This document shows, in pieces, positions 53,066-61,954 of a stretch of 64,000 nucleotides of DNA. The translations under genes and the position numbers were made by a program. The stretch covers positions 1-64,000 of the forward strand of contig CAZKKY010000005.1 in assembly GCA_964553715.1 (NCBI GenBank), written 5' to 3'. Source of the DNA: JAGOJE01 sp964553715 (lineage in GTDB: Bacteria > Pseudomonadota > Alphaproteobacteria > Rickettsiales > Rickettsiaceae). The first letter of the stretch is position 1. Every line of letters starts with the position of its first letter. The notes below the pieces were generated by a model, which worked only from the letters and a program-made list of their open reading frames with translations, did no database searches and was not told the DNA's origin.

Positions 53066-54034
53066 TTAGCGTTTCATTTTGGCCATGTTATTTTTGCCTT
53101 GTTCGGTTGTTGGTGAAACGGAATTTAATTTCACATTTGCGTCTACACTATTTTGTGTCACAGGCTGAATTTGTCCTTTTACTTCAGTAACTATTTTCTG
53201 TGCATTAGTAGCTATTTTCTGTGCATTATTAAGATCTGGAGTAGTATTATTAGATAGTACTGTTTGCTCTATTTGTTTTTTTTGAGATTTAGCTTTGTGC
53301 TTCAATCCTGTACTGACATTTTTTATGTCCTGCTGAAGATTATCTTTAACTTTATTAATATTTTTTTTCGATTCTTTTTTCAATTCCGTACTAACATTTT
53401 TTATATCCTGCTGAAGATCGTCTTTAACTTCCTTAGCTTTTTGCTTAGCAGCTTGAGTAGAATTCGTTGATAGTTTGTTAAGAGATTTTTTATTTAATTT
53501 TGGAGACTTCTGTTGTTTTTTCTTTGGAGACTCAACTTCTTTTTCCCTTTGGCTATCTTGAGTAGGAGTGTTTTGTGTCGTAACAGCAGAAATGCCTGCA
53601 GACTGGCCAGCCGCCCTTAAAGCTCCCTCCAATACACTTTGCTGTACATTATCATCTATTCCGATATTACGTGCTGCTTCTCTTACTTGCTCTGTGCCTT
53701 GAACCCCCCAATTTGCAACTTTGGAAATAAAACTATCCGGATGATAATGCATAAAATTTCTCACTGCCTTTGATGCTACAGAAGATCCCATGGCTAATGT
53801 TAATGGTATAACTACAGGAGCAAATGGCGCTGTTACTGGAGAAAAGCATACAGCTAATCCTCCTATTATTATTGCAAGCCCTACAAAAACACGAAAAAAC
53901 ACTGCAACAACACTAATTTTAGGACCGAAATCAGGCTGAGATTTTACAGTTGTCTGAGAGACTGAGCTTGTAGTATAATAGCTATTATCACTTGTAACGC
54001 TTTCCTCATCGTATTCTGTGCTCATAATATCCAT
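53066..54034 (-). CDS. Hypothetical membrane protein with lysine-rich repeat tail
   Basis: A 322-aa protein (ATG 54034; a second ATG nine nt downstream is possible) of no recognised family. Residues about 40-90 hold two hydrophobic segments (VAVFFRVFVGLAIIIGGLAV, PVVIPLTLAMGSS). The rest is polar and Lys/Gln-rich. Two units of about 23 residues, KEVKDDLQQDIKNVSTELK and KVKDNLQQDIKNVSTGLK, form a tandem repeat near residues 200-245, with matching DNA repeats around 53317-53355 and 53397-53435. The sequence suggests a membrane-anchored protein with a coiled, charged tail. It could be a lineage-specific effector or structural protein. Confidence 0.62.
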   Translation of the reverse strand: MDIMSTEYDEESVTSDNSYYTTSSVSQTTVKSQPDFGPKISVVAVFFRVFVGLAIIIGGLAVCFSPVTAPFAPVVIPLTLAMGSSVASKAVRNFMHYHPDSFISKVANWGVQGTEQVREAARNIGIDDNVQQSVLEGALRAAGQSAGISAVTTQNTPTQDSQREKEVESPKKKQQKSPKLNKKSLNKLSTNSTQAAKQKAKEVKDDLQQDIKNVSTELKKESKKNINKVKDNLQQDIKNVSTGLKHKAKSQKKQIEQTVLSNNTTPDLNNAQKIATNAQKIVTEVKGQIQPVTQNSVDANVKLNSVSPTTEQGKNNMAKMKR

Positions 54035-54155
54035 TCCTTACTTTGTTTATATAAAGGAAATATTATCATGATTGCTTCATAGATAAAGACGATTTCTAAT
54101 AGAATAAGATATTTAGGTTAATATTTTCTACTTTGTGATGATTATAAAACATAAA

Positions 54156-54482
54156 TTACAATGATACATTCCTTGTTGCGCTAGGTAGCCTTAGTTTTAA
54201 CCCATCCATTTCAGGTGTAATTATTATTTGGCATCCAAGGCGCGAGGTTGGAGTAAGTCCAAATGCAAGATCTAGCATATCTTCTTCCGCCTCAGAAGAA
54301 GAAGGTAATTTACTGTAAAATTCTTCATCCACAATAACATGGCATGTAGAGCAAGCAAGGGAACCTTCGCATGCGCCTTCTAGATCTATATCATATTTAT
54401 GAGCAATTTCTAATACAGACAGCCCTTCTTCTGCCTGGCACTCTACATCTTTTCCATTTATTTCAAAAATAATTTTTATCAT
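54156..54482 (-). CDS. fdx: [2Fe-2S] adrenodoxin-type ferredoxin
   Basis: This ferredoxin donates electrons to the Isc machinery. The 108-aa product has the four cluster cysteines Cys38, Cys44, Cys47 and Cys84 in GACEGSLACSTCHVIV and LGCQI, the spacing of the adrenodoxin/Isc-Fdx type. It normally ends an isc operon (hscB-hscA-fdx) but here it lies about 23 kb from iscA. It follows the BON lipoprotein gene with its ATG touching the stop (1-nt overlap). Confidence 0.94.
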   Translation of the reverse strand: MIKIIFEINGKDVECQAEEGLSVLEIAHKYDIDLEGACEGSLACSTCHVIVDEEFYSKLPSSSEAEEDMLDLAFGLTPTSRLGCQIIITPEMDGLKLRLPSATRNVSL

Positions 54483-55081
54483 TAGTCTTCTTTTATAAGA
54501 TTGGGAACTTCTTTTATATTCACATGGCTTATTACTTTTTCTACTCCTTTTACTTCAGAAGCTAAATTAGCAACATGCTCCATTTCTTCAGCAGAACGTG
54601 CTACGCCAAAAATATACACAATATTTTTATATGTTATGATCGTATAATTCACAAACTTTACATTTTTAGATATAATAGTTTTAGACTTTATTTGGGCTGT
54701 AATAAAAGAATCTCTGGCATATTGAATAGCATCAAAATGATTGCTCTTTTGGTCTACTTCTAGCTCGTTAATTACTTCTTTTACACCATCTTGCTTCCAT
54801 GCAATTTCTACAGCGTTCATTATATCTTCTTCTGAATCAACGGTTCCTGTATACATAACTCTTCCTTCAAACACTTCTACATCAATTTTTGTATATAGGC
54901 TTTTAAAAGATTTCATCATATCTATTTTGATTTTTGACGCAATTTTAGCATCGTCAACTGTTTCTCCAAGGCTTCTATCCTTAGCTACAGCGATAGTCGC
55001 GCCACTAGCGCCAGCAAAAACGGTAGGAAAACATCCGCATAACAAAAAGGATGCAGTAATAACAATAAGAATATTCTTCAT
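54482..55081 (-). CDS. BON-domain outer-membrane lipoprotein (DolP/OsmY-like)
   Basis: The 199-aa product has a lipoprotein signal (ASFLLCGCFP, acylated Cys about 16-18) and two BON domains (about 45-110 and 118-190, e.g. YTGTVDSEEDIMNAVEIAW; YIFGVARSAEEMEHVANLA). BON domains bind phospholipid; in E. coli the dual-BON lipoprotein DolP (YraP) maintains envelope integrity. The lipobox reads LLCG-C, plausible for acylation. It is co-transcribed with fdx, which overlaps it by one base. Confidence 0.88.
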   Translation of the reverse strand: MKNILIVITASFLLCGCFPTVFAGASGATIAVAKDRSLGETVDDAKIASKIKIDMMKSFKSLYTKIDVEVFEGRVMYTGTVDSEEDIMNAVEIAWKQDGVKEVINELEVDQKSNHFDAIQYARDSFITAQIKSKTIISKNVKFVNYTIITYKNIVYIFGVARSAEEMEHVANLASEVKGVEKVISHVNIKEVPNLIKED

Positions 55082-55494
55082 TTTTTAAGTACCCTAACAA
55101 TTTTTAACACTATGTAAACTTAATAATATATTAGCTTTTTATTTTTAGTAAATCAAAACATAATTTAGCGACAATAAATATCTAAAAAAATTCTATCAAC
55201 AATTACATATAATAAAATTTTATAATAAAAATCTCTTTTACTCTAAAATTATTGATATTTATTAATAATTATTACAGTAAAAAGTTAAATTTTTTAAATT
55301 TTACTTGCATTAGTGTTTCATTTATGCTACTACTAGAGATGTTAAATGTGAGTTCAACATAATAACATTTTTTAAGATTTGTAAAATCTGCGTCATTAAG
55401 TAATTAAAATTTTATATTATTTTAGTAATTATGAGTAGATATAATACAATAAAAATATTACATAAAAAAATAATTCTAAATTAAGGTAGTAAGT
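55082..55494. other. AT-rich intergenic region before the XRE gene
   Basis: These 413 bases contain no ORF or RNA gene I recognise. A TATAAT (55440-55445) sits 50 nt before the XRE start without a good -35. A short ATGTT...AACAT dyad lies around 55338-55362. The region is a divergent promoter area for the BON lipoprotein and the XRE regulator. Confidence 0.4.
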
Positions 55495-55869
55495 ATGGCT
55501 AGACAAAATGAATATATAGCACAAGTAGATAAATTTATTGGTAACAAAATTTATAGCTTAAGATTATCTAAAGGATTGTCTCGTCAACAGCTTGCAGACA
55601 CCATTGGAGTTACACATCAGCAGTTACAAAAGTACGAAAAAGGTGTTAATAGAATAGCAGTTGGTAGACTTGTGCTTATAGCTAAAGCACTAGATAAGAA
55701 TGTAGAATTTTTCTACGAAGGTTTAGATAGTAATAAAGAAGAGCCAGTGCTAACAAAACATCAGCGTATGTGTATTGAAGTATCTAGAAACTTTATGAAG
55801 CTAAATAGCCCAGAGCACCAGACAGCTATTAATTCTTTAGTAAAGTCTTTAGTAAAGCAATCTGCATAA
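55495..55869 (+). CDS. XRE-family transcriptional regulator
   Basis: A 124-aa protein with an N-terminal Cro/C1 helix-turn-helix (about 14-70: IYSLRLSKGLSRQQLADTIG, VTHQQLQKYEKGVNRI). The YEKGxNRI recognition helix is strongly conserved in alphaproteobacterial XRE regulators, including small Rickettsiales ones. The C-terminal helix is a short dimerisation or regulatory part. Target genes are unknown. A good terminator follows at 55902. AAGGTAGTAAGT before ATG 55495 supports the start. Confidence 0.9.
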   Translation: MARQNEYIAQVDKFIGNKIYSLRLSKGLSRQQLADTIGVTHQQLQKYEKGVNRIAVGRLVLIAKALDKNVEFFYEGLDSNKEEPVLTKHQRMCIEVSRNFMKLNSPEHQTAINSLVKSLVKQSA

Positions 55870-55901
55870 ATATCTGAATTTAAAAAATCCTAATCAATTA
55901 G

Positions 55902-55934
55902 AGGTCCCTGATTTTTTAGCTGGGGCCTTTTTTT
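55902..55934 (+). terminator. Intrinsic terminator after the XRE gene
   Basis: AGGTCCC (55902-55908) pairs with GGGGCCT (55922-55928, one G-U), with a 13-nt loop and a run of seven T (55928-55934). It is the best terminator in the window. Confidence 0.85.
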
Positions 55935-55994
55935 GTTGACTAAAAAGCGCAAAAGATTATATAAGATTACCATAGAAATTTATGGGAATTAGAA

Positions 55995-56927
55995 ATGACT
56001 CAAAGAAAAAACTTAATAGTAATATTTTTACTATCCTTGATAACTATTATTTTATCTGTAAATAGTTACAAACTTTACAAAAAAATGAAAAAAATGCGTG
56101 CTCAGATATCAGAGCTTTCTAAAATAGAGCAGATAACGCAAGTTAGTCCAGAGTTGTTTAATGAAATTGATGGGATATTAAAAAAAGGCCCTGACTACGA
56201 CCTATTGTTAATGGGAAACGATTTTGTTAGTAGAATGTCATATTACGGCGTGTGGGAAGCGCATCTGCAAAATGCATTAAAACAACTTATAAAACCTGGC
56301 GATAAGGCCTTAGTACTTGGTGCGCACATAGGGTATCATGCTTTGTTAATTAGCAAGTTAGTTGGATCAGATGGCGCAGTATCAATTTTTGAAGCCAATC
56401 CTCATACATTAAAATTTTTAAGAGCTAATCTTGCTTTCAATGACATTCAAAATGTTACTTTATTTCCTAAAGCGGCTTTTGCTGAAAATACTACACTACA
56501 GTTTAATGCTATAACTTCTGGAAATACTGGTGGAAGTCACATCAAAAGACCTGGAAGCGAAAAAGACAACGATCCAAGCATAATAACAGTAGAAGCTGTG
56601 AGCGTTGATTCAATAGATTCCATAAAATCTATTGATATCCTGCAAATGGATATTGAAGGTGCTGAAGCTGCTGCTGTTTTTGGCGCAGCTAAGTTAATAG
56701 ACAATTCACCAAATTTGATAGTTTTTCAAGAATGGTCTCCTTTTTGGATGAAAGAAGACGTTGCAAAATACTTAGAATTTTGGCGTTCTAGAGGTTATAA
56801 AATAGCTCAAATCACTAATAGCGGTTTAAAAGAATTAAGCGATGATGAATTAGTCAATTCAGAGCAAATAGATATCATCATTGCCAAAAATTTAGACGAA
56901 ATTATAGCTAAATTTAAGTCTTTATAG
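55995..56927 (+). CDS. FkbM-family methyltransferase with membrane anchor
   Basis: The 310-aa product has an N-terminal transmembrane helix (about 7-25, LIVIFLLSLITIILSV) and a SAM-dependent methyltransferase domain. This has ALVLGAHIGYHALLISKLVG (motif I), VSIFEANPH (acidic loop) and the FkbM hallmark DILQMDIEGAEAAAVFG, followed by LIVFQEWSP. FkbM enzymes methylate sugar or polyketide hydroxyls; the substrate here is unknown. The membrane anchor places the domain in the periplasm or at the inner face. It follows the terminator of the XRE gene and precedes folC. Confidence 0.88.
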   Translation: MTQRKNLIVIFLLSLITIILSVNSYKLYKKMKKMRAQISELSKIEQITQVSPELFNEIDGILKKGPDYDLLLMGNDFVSRMSYYGVWEAHLQNALKQLIKPGDKALVLGAHIGYHALLISKLVGSDGAVSIFEANPHTLKFLRANLAFNDIQNVTLFPKAAFAENTTLQFNAITSGNTGGSHIKRPGSEKDNDPSIITVEAVSVDSIDSIKSIDILQMDIEGAEAAAVFGAAKLIDNSPNLIVFQEWSPFWMKEDVAKYLEFWRSRGYKIAQITNSGLKELSDDELVNSEQIDIIIAKNLDEIIAKFKSL

Positions 56928-56980
56928 TCACATTTTTTTAAAATATATAACTATAAGGCTTTATAAAGAATGGTGCATAT

Positions 56981-58219
56981 ATGGTAAGCATGCCTCATTG
57001 GCCGTCTCCTTTATGGCGTGATGGAATATATGATCTAAAAAACTTATCACTCTTGCTTGCGGAGCTTGGATATCCTCAAAAAAAGCTTCCACCAGTTATT
57101 CATATTGCTGGAACTAATGGTAAGGGTTCTACGCAAAGCTATATTAGGTCTATTTTTGAAAAAGCTGGATATAAAGTACATAGCTATACTTCTCCACATC
57201 TAGTACATTTTAATGAGCGCATAGTTTTAGCGTCAGAAATGATAAGCGACCAGTATCTCTTTGAAATATGTGAGAAAACAAGGATTGCATGTGAAAGATT
57301 AAACCTTAATATAAAATTTTTTGAAGGAATTACAGCAGCAGCATTTTTAGCATTTTCCGAGATTGATGCTGATGTTTTGATTCTTGAAACTGGTATGGGT
57401 GGGAGGCTTGATGCTACTAACATAGTACCAAACCCAGCACTTACCATAATTACCCCTATCTCATTTGATCACATGGAATATTTAGGGCCTACTTTACCTA
57501 TTATAGCATGCGAAAAGGGTGGTATTATCAAGCCAGGAACTCCTTGCGTTATAAGTGCTCAGGAAGATGATGTATATAATGTGTTAAGTGATATATGCAT
57601 AAAACTACGTGCCCCTATTTGTGCATTTGAATATGACTTTGGGGTAGAAAAGATAGATGGTGGTTTTAAAATAATTGGCCTTGGCGACGATGATGTTATT
57701 TTTTCTATGCCTTCTCTTATGGGTGATCATCAAATTATTAACGCATCTACTGCTATTGCTGGCATATTAAATATAAAAAACTTTAATATTAGTCATAATC
57801 ATTTAATAGATGGAATAAAAAATGCTACTTGGCCTGGAAGATTACAAAAAATAAGAGAAGATTTATGGGCAGATTGCGCGCATAATCAAAGCGGAGCATT
57901 TGTGCTTAGCAATTGGATAAGAGAGCATCTTAGATCTGATGTCTCGTTAATTTTAGGCATGACAAAAAATCGTGATGTACTAAAATTTTTAGAGCCATTT
58001 GCGGGTGTTGTATCTAATATTTTTTGTGTCCATATAAAATCTGAAGCCTCTGCTTATACAGCAGCAAAACTTGCAGAAATCGCTTTTGCTTCTGGAATAA
58101 AAACTATAGCTTGCGATTCTTTAAGCGATGCTCTAGCACTTTCATCTGCTATAGGAAACGATAGAGTAGTAACAGGATCTATATATTTAGTAGCAGATCT
58201 TATGAAAATGTCTTCCTAA
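56981..58219 (+). CDS. folC: Bifunctional folylpolyglutamate / dihydrofolate synthase
   Basis: FolC adds glutamate to dihydropteroate and polyglutamylates folates. The 412-aa product has HIAGTNGKGSTQSYIRSI (P-loop), YTSPHLVHFNERI, LETGMGGRLDATN, ITPISFDHMEYLG and WADCAHNQSGA (a variant of 'DGAHNP'). Length is normal. It starts MVSMPHWPSP at ATG 56981. Its presence suggests folate is made or polyglutamylated in the cell. Confidence 0.94.
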   Translation: MVSMPHWPSPLWRDGIYDLKNLSLLLAELGYPQKKLPPVIHIAGTNGKGSTQSYIRSIFEKAGYKVHSYTSPHLVHFNERIVLASEMISDQYLFEICEKTRIACERLNLNIKFFEGITAAAFLAFSEIDADVLILETGMGGRLDATNIVPNPALTIITPISFDHMEYLGPTLPIIACEKGGIIKPGTPCVISAQEDDVYNVLSDICIKLRAPICAFEYDFGVEKIDGGFKIIGLGDDDVIFSMPSLMGDHQIINASTAIAGILNIKNFNISHNHLIDGIKNATWPGRLQKIREDLWADCAHNQSGAFVLSNWIREHLRSDVSLILGMTKNRDVLKFLEPFAGVVSNIFCVHIKSEASAYTAAKLAEIAFASGIKTIACDSLSDALALSSAIGNDRVVTGSIYLVADLMKMSS

Positions 58220-58414
58220 ATAATATTGATAATTATTTAATCCATAGCTTGACGCATTCTTTTCTAACTATTGTAAATATTATTTAGAAGGTTTTAACAT
58301 GCTGCAAAAAAGGCGCATCATAAATATTTTTCTGTCGCTATTTCAACTATTGATTTACATTCCATGCATGAGCTGCATTAATAAATTCATATAATAATTT
58401 ACTAAGAGATCAAT

Positions 58415-58765
58415 ATGGATAAAAAAGATAAAGAAGAAAGTATGTTGAAAAAGCTTAATTCTCTTTTCGGACGAAAAAGCGAAAATAAAGAAGGATTGGT
58501 ACCAACATCACTAGATGAGTACAACGCAAGAAACATGCAAGAGAAGATTAAAGAATATGCAGCACAAAAAGCAATAGAAGAAAAGCAAAGAGAAGAAAAA
58601 TTACAAAAAAAGAAAGATGCTGAAAAAAATAAAGAAAAATCAACAAAACAACGCTTAAATGAAACCTATTCTTTTGAAGAGCATAACATGAATGAGCCTC
58701 CCAAAAAACAGTCCACTCCTTTATCTAAAATCAAAAACAAAATATTGAAAGGATGGAGTAAGTAA
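58415..58765 (+). CDS. Small charged hypothetical protein (orphan cluster, gene 1)
   Basis: A 116-aa very basic protein with about 40% Lys/Glu. It opens with a short amphipathic helix (MLKKLNSLFGRKSENK) followed by a predicted coiled coil (QEKIKEYAAQKAIEEKQ). No family and no signal peptide. AAGAGATC before ATG 58415 is a fair ribosome-binding site. It is the first of four such genes in the same direction. The 195 bases before it (58220-58414) hold no gene; a weak AT-only hairpin lies near 58216-58238. Confidence 0.5.
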   Translation: MDKKDKEESMLKKLNSLFGRKSENKEGLVPTSLDEYNARNMQEKIKEYAAQKAIEEKQREEKLQKKKDAEKNKEKSTKQRLNETYSFEEHNMNEPPKKQSTPLSKIKNKILKGWSK

Positions 58766-58886
58766 TAATTAATAAAACAATAGTAAATGATCAAACACTA
58801 TCATAACTACTACTATATTAATTCATGTAGTGTTTTAGTAAATGCATCAGTGAATTTATAAGTTATAAGAGGTATAAAGAAATAAT

Positions 58887-59912
58887 ATGGACGACAAATC
58901 AGACCAACAAGTAAAAGATCACACCATAGATGCTGTAGAAAATAATCTAATAGATCAGATTCTTTCTGTTTCTGAAACTCATGAGGATAAGATAAAAAAC
59001 CTTCAAGATTTTCTTGCAACGAAAAGAAATGAACGTACTGCAATATCTGAAAAAGTTCAAAAAGCAGGGGGCGCACCTTTTAAAATAGATGAATCAAAGT
59101 TTTTACAAAAAAAACCATCAAATTATAAAGGAACGAATGACGAATGGGAAATTGATAAGCTTAAAGGTGATATAAAGGACGAATATTCTTTTATCAGGCA
59201 AGAACAAAAGAGGCTTAAAGCATTAGAAACGCCAGAAGTGCAGAAAGATACAAAACACATTCCAGAAAAGAATCCTCAAAAAGATGAGTCCATATTCAAA
59301 AAATTTTCTAAAGCAATTTCTTATACATTTCTAAAATTAGGCGAATCATTCAAAACATTAGGAGAAATGTTTTCTGGTAAAAAAAAGCAAGAAACAACAA
59401 TAAAATCAGCTACATTTGAAACTCAACCTCCAACATACTCTTTAGAAAACATTGGTGTTAAGCGTAAGATTAATCATACTAAAAATCAAACACAAGAACC
59501 TGATACATCTAAACTCACTGATGATGATCTTTTAGCATTACGTAGGCAAGAATTTCATCAAGCTTTTGGTGAAACTCCATATAATCCAAAAGCATATAAT
59601 GATGACGCTGTTGATAAACTTGAACCTAACGAAATGGAGGCTATGAGTCGCTCAGAAGATGAGATTTTAGGTAAAAATGATGTTACAGAAAAGAATATAG
59701 AAGATTTGCACACTCCAAATATAAAAGAACTTCAAAAATTTAAAAAAGTACTAAACAAATATAATTATAAGAATGAAGAAGAGCTTACTGAAACATCATC
59801 TGTTAGCACCGATAGTACAGTAGATTATAATACAAGAGATGATAATCATGCCCCAAACACCCTATCAAATATAGTAAAACGAAATAATAGCAATGGATTA
59901 AGTAAACAATAA
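58887..59912 (+). CDS. Charged hypothetical protein (orphan cluster, gene 2)
   Basis: A 341-aa protein rich in Lys, Glu, Asp and Thr, with no recognised domain. A central hydrophobic-amphipathic helix (FKKFSKAISYTFLKLGESF, about 134-152) stands within otherwise polar sequence, as in the next two genes. It also has DDLLALRRQEFHQAFGETPY (about 212-231). AGAGGTATAAAG precedes ATG 58887. Low complexity and lack of family suggest lineage-specific function, possibly a secreted effector; this is inference. Confidence 0.55.
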   Translation: MDDKSDQQVKDHTIDAVENNLIDQILSVSETHEDKIKNLQDFLATKRNERTAISEKVQKAGGAPFKIDESKFLQKKPSNYKGTNDEWEIDKLKGDIKDEYSFIRQEQKRLKALETPEVQKDTKHIPEKNPQKDESIFKKFSKAISYTFLKLGESFKTLGEMFSGKKKQETTIKSATFETQPPTYSLENIGVKRKINHTKNQTQEPDTSKLTDDDLLALRRQEFHQAFGETPYNPKAYNDDAVDKLEPNEMEAMSRSEDEILGKNDVTEKNIEDLHTPNIKELQKFKKVLNKYNYKNEEELTETSSVSTDSTVDYNTRDDNHAPNTLSNIVKRNNSNGLSKQ

Positions 59913-59925
59913 ATAAGGTATCTAT

Positions 59926-60776
59926 ATGAGCAAAAAGAACAATAATAATCTAGAAGAAGATGATTTTGACAAATTTCCTGAAGTAAGTGAGGGATATAAA
60001 AAGCCTGTATCAGAAAAAATTGGTACAGCTATTATGAATAGAACTAGAAGAGCTGGTGAGGTAGTAGAAAACTTGTTTGATCAAGAATCTAATAATATAA
60101 ACAAACAAGACAAGTACCAAAATTCTAAAGCAAGTCCATCGTTATTCAATAATATAGTAAGTTCTATTACTATGTGGTTTAAAAAAGTAAAAGATTTTCT
60201 GCTAGATGGATTTAAAAAATCTACAAAGAATGAAGAAAATATTAGTCGTAACTCTAATAAGAATACATCTTTAGTAGGAGAAGATGATTTGGTTCAAAAT
60301 AATAATTTCCAAACTACAATAAAAAGCGTGGCAGAAATTTCAAATCCTGAACAAATGACTAATGAGCAAACTCATGAGAGTATGCATGCTGTACAACAAA
60401 GTACTACTAGTAAAAAAGATGTAGTTAAAGACCCGTTTAACGAACTGACTAATAATGAGAAGAATGAATTGTTTGATTCAATAGATAATAAAAGTAAAAA
60501 AACGAAATNNNNNNNNNNNNNNNNNNNNNNNNNNNNNNNNNNNNNNNNNNNNNNNNNNNNNNNNNNNNNNNNNNNNNNNNNNNNNNNNNNNNNNNNNNNN
60601 NNNNNNNNAATGAGAAGAATGAATTGTTTGATTCAATAGATAATAAAAGTAAAAAAACGAAATCATCTTTAAGTAGCCTTGTTTCTAAGGTTTCCCCTCA
60701 CGATGATAAGAATACAAAAAATCCTGGAACTACAAAAAATACAAACAATAAAAAAAACTCAAAGAGCTTACAATAA
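59926..60776 (+). CDS. Charged hypothetical protein (orphan cluster, gene 3; interrupted by an artificial gap)
   Basis: The frame opens at ATG 59926, runs to the N block at 60509 and, after dropping the 100 N and one copy of a 55-base duplicate (skip 60509-60663), continues in frame to TAA 60774-60776. The restored protein is 231 aa. It is polar, Lys/Asn-rich, with one amphipathic helix (FNNIVSSITMWFKKVKDFLL, about 74-93) and a Ser/Lys/Asn tail. No family. Taken literally, the sequence with N ends in a false frame, because 155 extra bases break the phase. Confidence 0.55.
60454..60508 (+). repeat. 55-bp flank, left copy of assembly-overlap repeat 2
   Basis: Identical to 60609-60663 on the other side of the gap. 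Best explained as a contig-end overlap. Confidence 0.9.
60509..60608. other. Second assembly gap of exactly 100 N (probably artificial)
   Basis: A round 100-N spacer with the same 55-base overlap length on both sides as at 26031-26130. Collapsing it restores the frame of the third orphan gene. Confidence 0.9.
60609..60663 (+). repeat. 55-bp flank, right copy of assembly-overlap repeat 2
   Basis: Identical to 60454-60508 and directly following the N run; identity stops at 55 bases. Confidence 0.9.
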
Positions 60777-60790
60777 TAACATGAGTTATT

Positions 60791-61147
60791 ATGCCAGATG
60801 ATAAAAGCAAAGAAATATCTTTTTTCAGTAGAGTAGTAAATTTCTTTACTAATGTCCTTAGGAATAGCGGTTATAAGGAAATACCAAAATCTGACCAAAA
60901 GGATTTAGATAGACATGAAGACGGTCCACCAAGAGAAGACGAAATAGATAATTTTCTGTATCAGGAAACTCCTGCGCCACCACAGAAAGACTTGAAGCAA
61001 TCAAATTTAAAACCCGGGGTTTTTAGCAAGGCTCTAGAATATATGAAAGCTCTGAGGGAACATGGATTTTCAAGTAATTCATCTAAGTCTACAAGTACAA
61101 CTTCTAGATCAGATAAAACAAGATCTTCAGATAAATCACGCTCTTAG
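60791..61147 (+). CDS. Charged hypothetical protein (orphan cluster, gene 4)
   Basis: A 118-aa protein with an N-terminal amphipathic helix (ISFFSRVVNFFTNVLRNSG), a polar middle with Pro (ETPAPPQKDL), and a Ser/Thr/Arg/Lys tail (SSKSTSTTSRSDKTRSSDK). No family. It starts 14 nt after the restored gene 3 and ends 12 nt inside the 3' end of dapD, which is convergent. Confidence 0.5.
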   Translation: MPDDKSKEISFFSRVVNFFTNVLRNSGYKEIPKSDQKDLDRHEDGPPREDEIDNFLYQETPAPPQKDLKQSNLKPGVFSKALEYMKALREHGFSSNSSKSTSTTSRSDKTRSSDKSRS

Positions 61148-61954
61148 TAATTCATTAATTGATGTTTTCTCTCTTGTAGATTTATCAACCTGTTTTACTA
61201 TTACTGCGCAATATATTGAAGCTCCACTTCCTTTAGAACATGGAAGAGAGCCAGGTACAACTACGGAATATTCTGGTATTTCTCCATAAGTTATTTTTTT
61301 AGTTTCTCTATTAAAAATTTTGGTAGAAGCGCTTATATAAACACCCATAGCAAGCACGGATCCTTGCTTTACTATTACTCCTTCTGCTATTTCGGATCTT
61401 GCACCTATAAAGCAATTATCTTCAATAATTACAGGGTTTGCTTGCAGAGGTTCTAGCACTCCTCCTATTCCAGCTCCACCAGATATATGACAATTTTTAC
61501 CTATTTGAGCGCAAGAACCAACAGTTGCGAAGGAATCAATCATAGTACCTTCTCCTACAAATGCTCCGATATTGATAAAAGAAGGCATTACAATTACTTT
61601 TTTGTCTATAAATGCACCTTTTCTGATATATGCTCCTGGCACTATTCTGGCATCTAGATTAATTAATGCTTTGTCGCTAGTGTTTTCTGTAAATTTTAGG
61701 GGGACTTTATCTATCCATTTTATATTATTACCACTAATAACCTCGCAATCATGTATTTGAAAAAACAATAATATAGCTTTTTTGATCCACTGATTTGTTA
61801 CCCAGCTTTGATCTTCTTTATAAGCTATGCGAATTTTCCCTGTGTCTAAATCTTCTATTACAGAAGATACTAGAGCTTTTGCAGTAATAAACTCGTCAGA
61901 TCCTTTTATTAATGATTTTCTATTTATCCAAAGATCTTCTATTTCTTGTTTCAT
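61136..61954 (-). CDS. dapD: Tetrahydrodipicolinate N-succinyltransferase
   Basis: DapD commits tetrahydrodipicolinate to the succinylase branch of diaminopimelate synthesis. The 272-aa product has the N-terminal helical domain and the left-handed beta-helix of hexapeptide repeats with SCAQIGKNCHISGGAGIGGVL and VIIEDNCFIGARSEIAEGV. It ends with the conserved VVPGSLP region. Its 3' end overlaps the convergent orphan gene by 12 nt. With dapF it shows meso-DAP peptidoglycan. Confidence 0.96.
   Translation of the reverse strand: MKQEIEDLWINRKSLIKGSDEFITAKALVSSVIEDLDTGKIRIAYKEDQSWVTNQWIKKAILLFFQIHDCEVISGNNIKWIDKVPLKFTENTSDKALINLDARIVPGAYIRKGAFIDKKVIVMPSFINIGAFVGEGTMIDSFATVGSCAQIGKNCHISGGAGIGGVLEPLQANPVIIEDNCFIGARSEIAEGVIVKQGSVLAMGVYISASTKIFNRETKKITYGEIPEYSVVVPGSLPCSKGSGASIYCAVIVKQVDKSTREKTSINELLRA

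Noticed and set aside
58813..59076. 87-aa minus-strand ORF opposite orphan gene 2
   Set aside because: Antisense to a better-supported gene with a ribosome-binding site; no family features.
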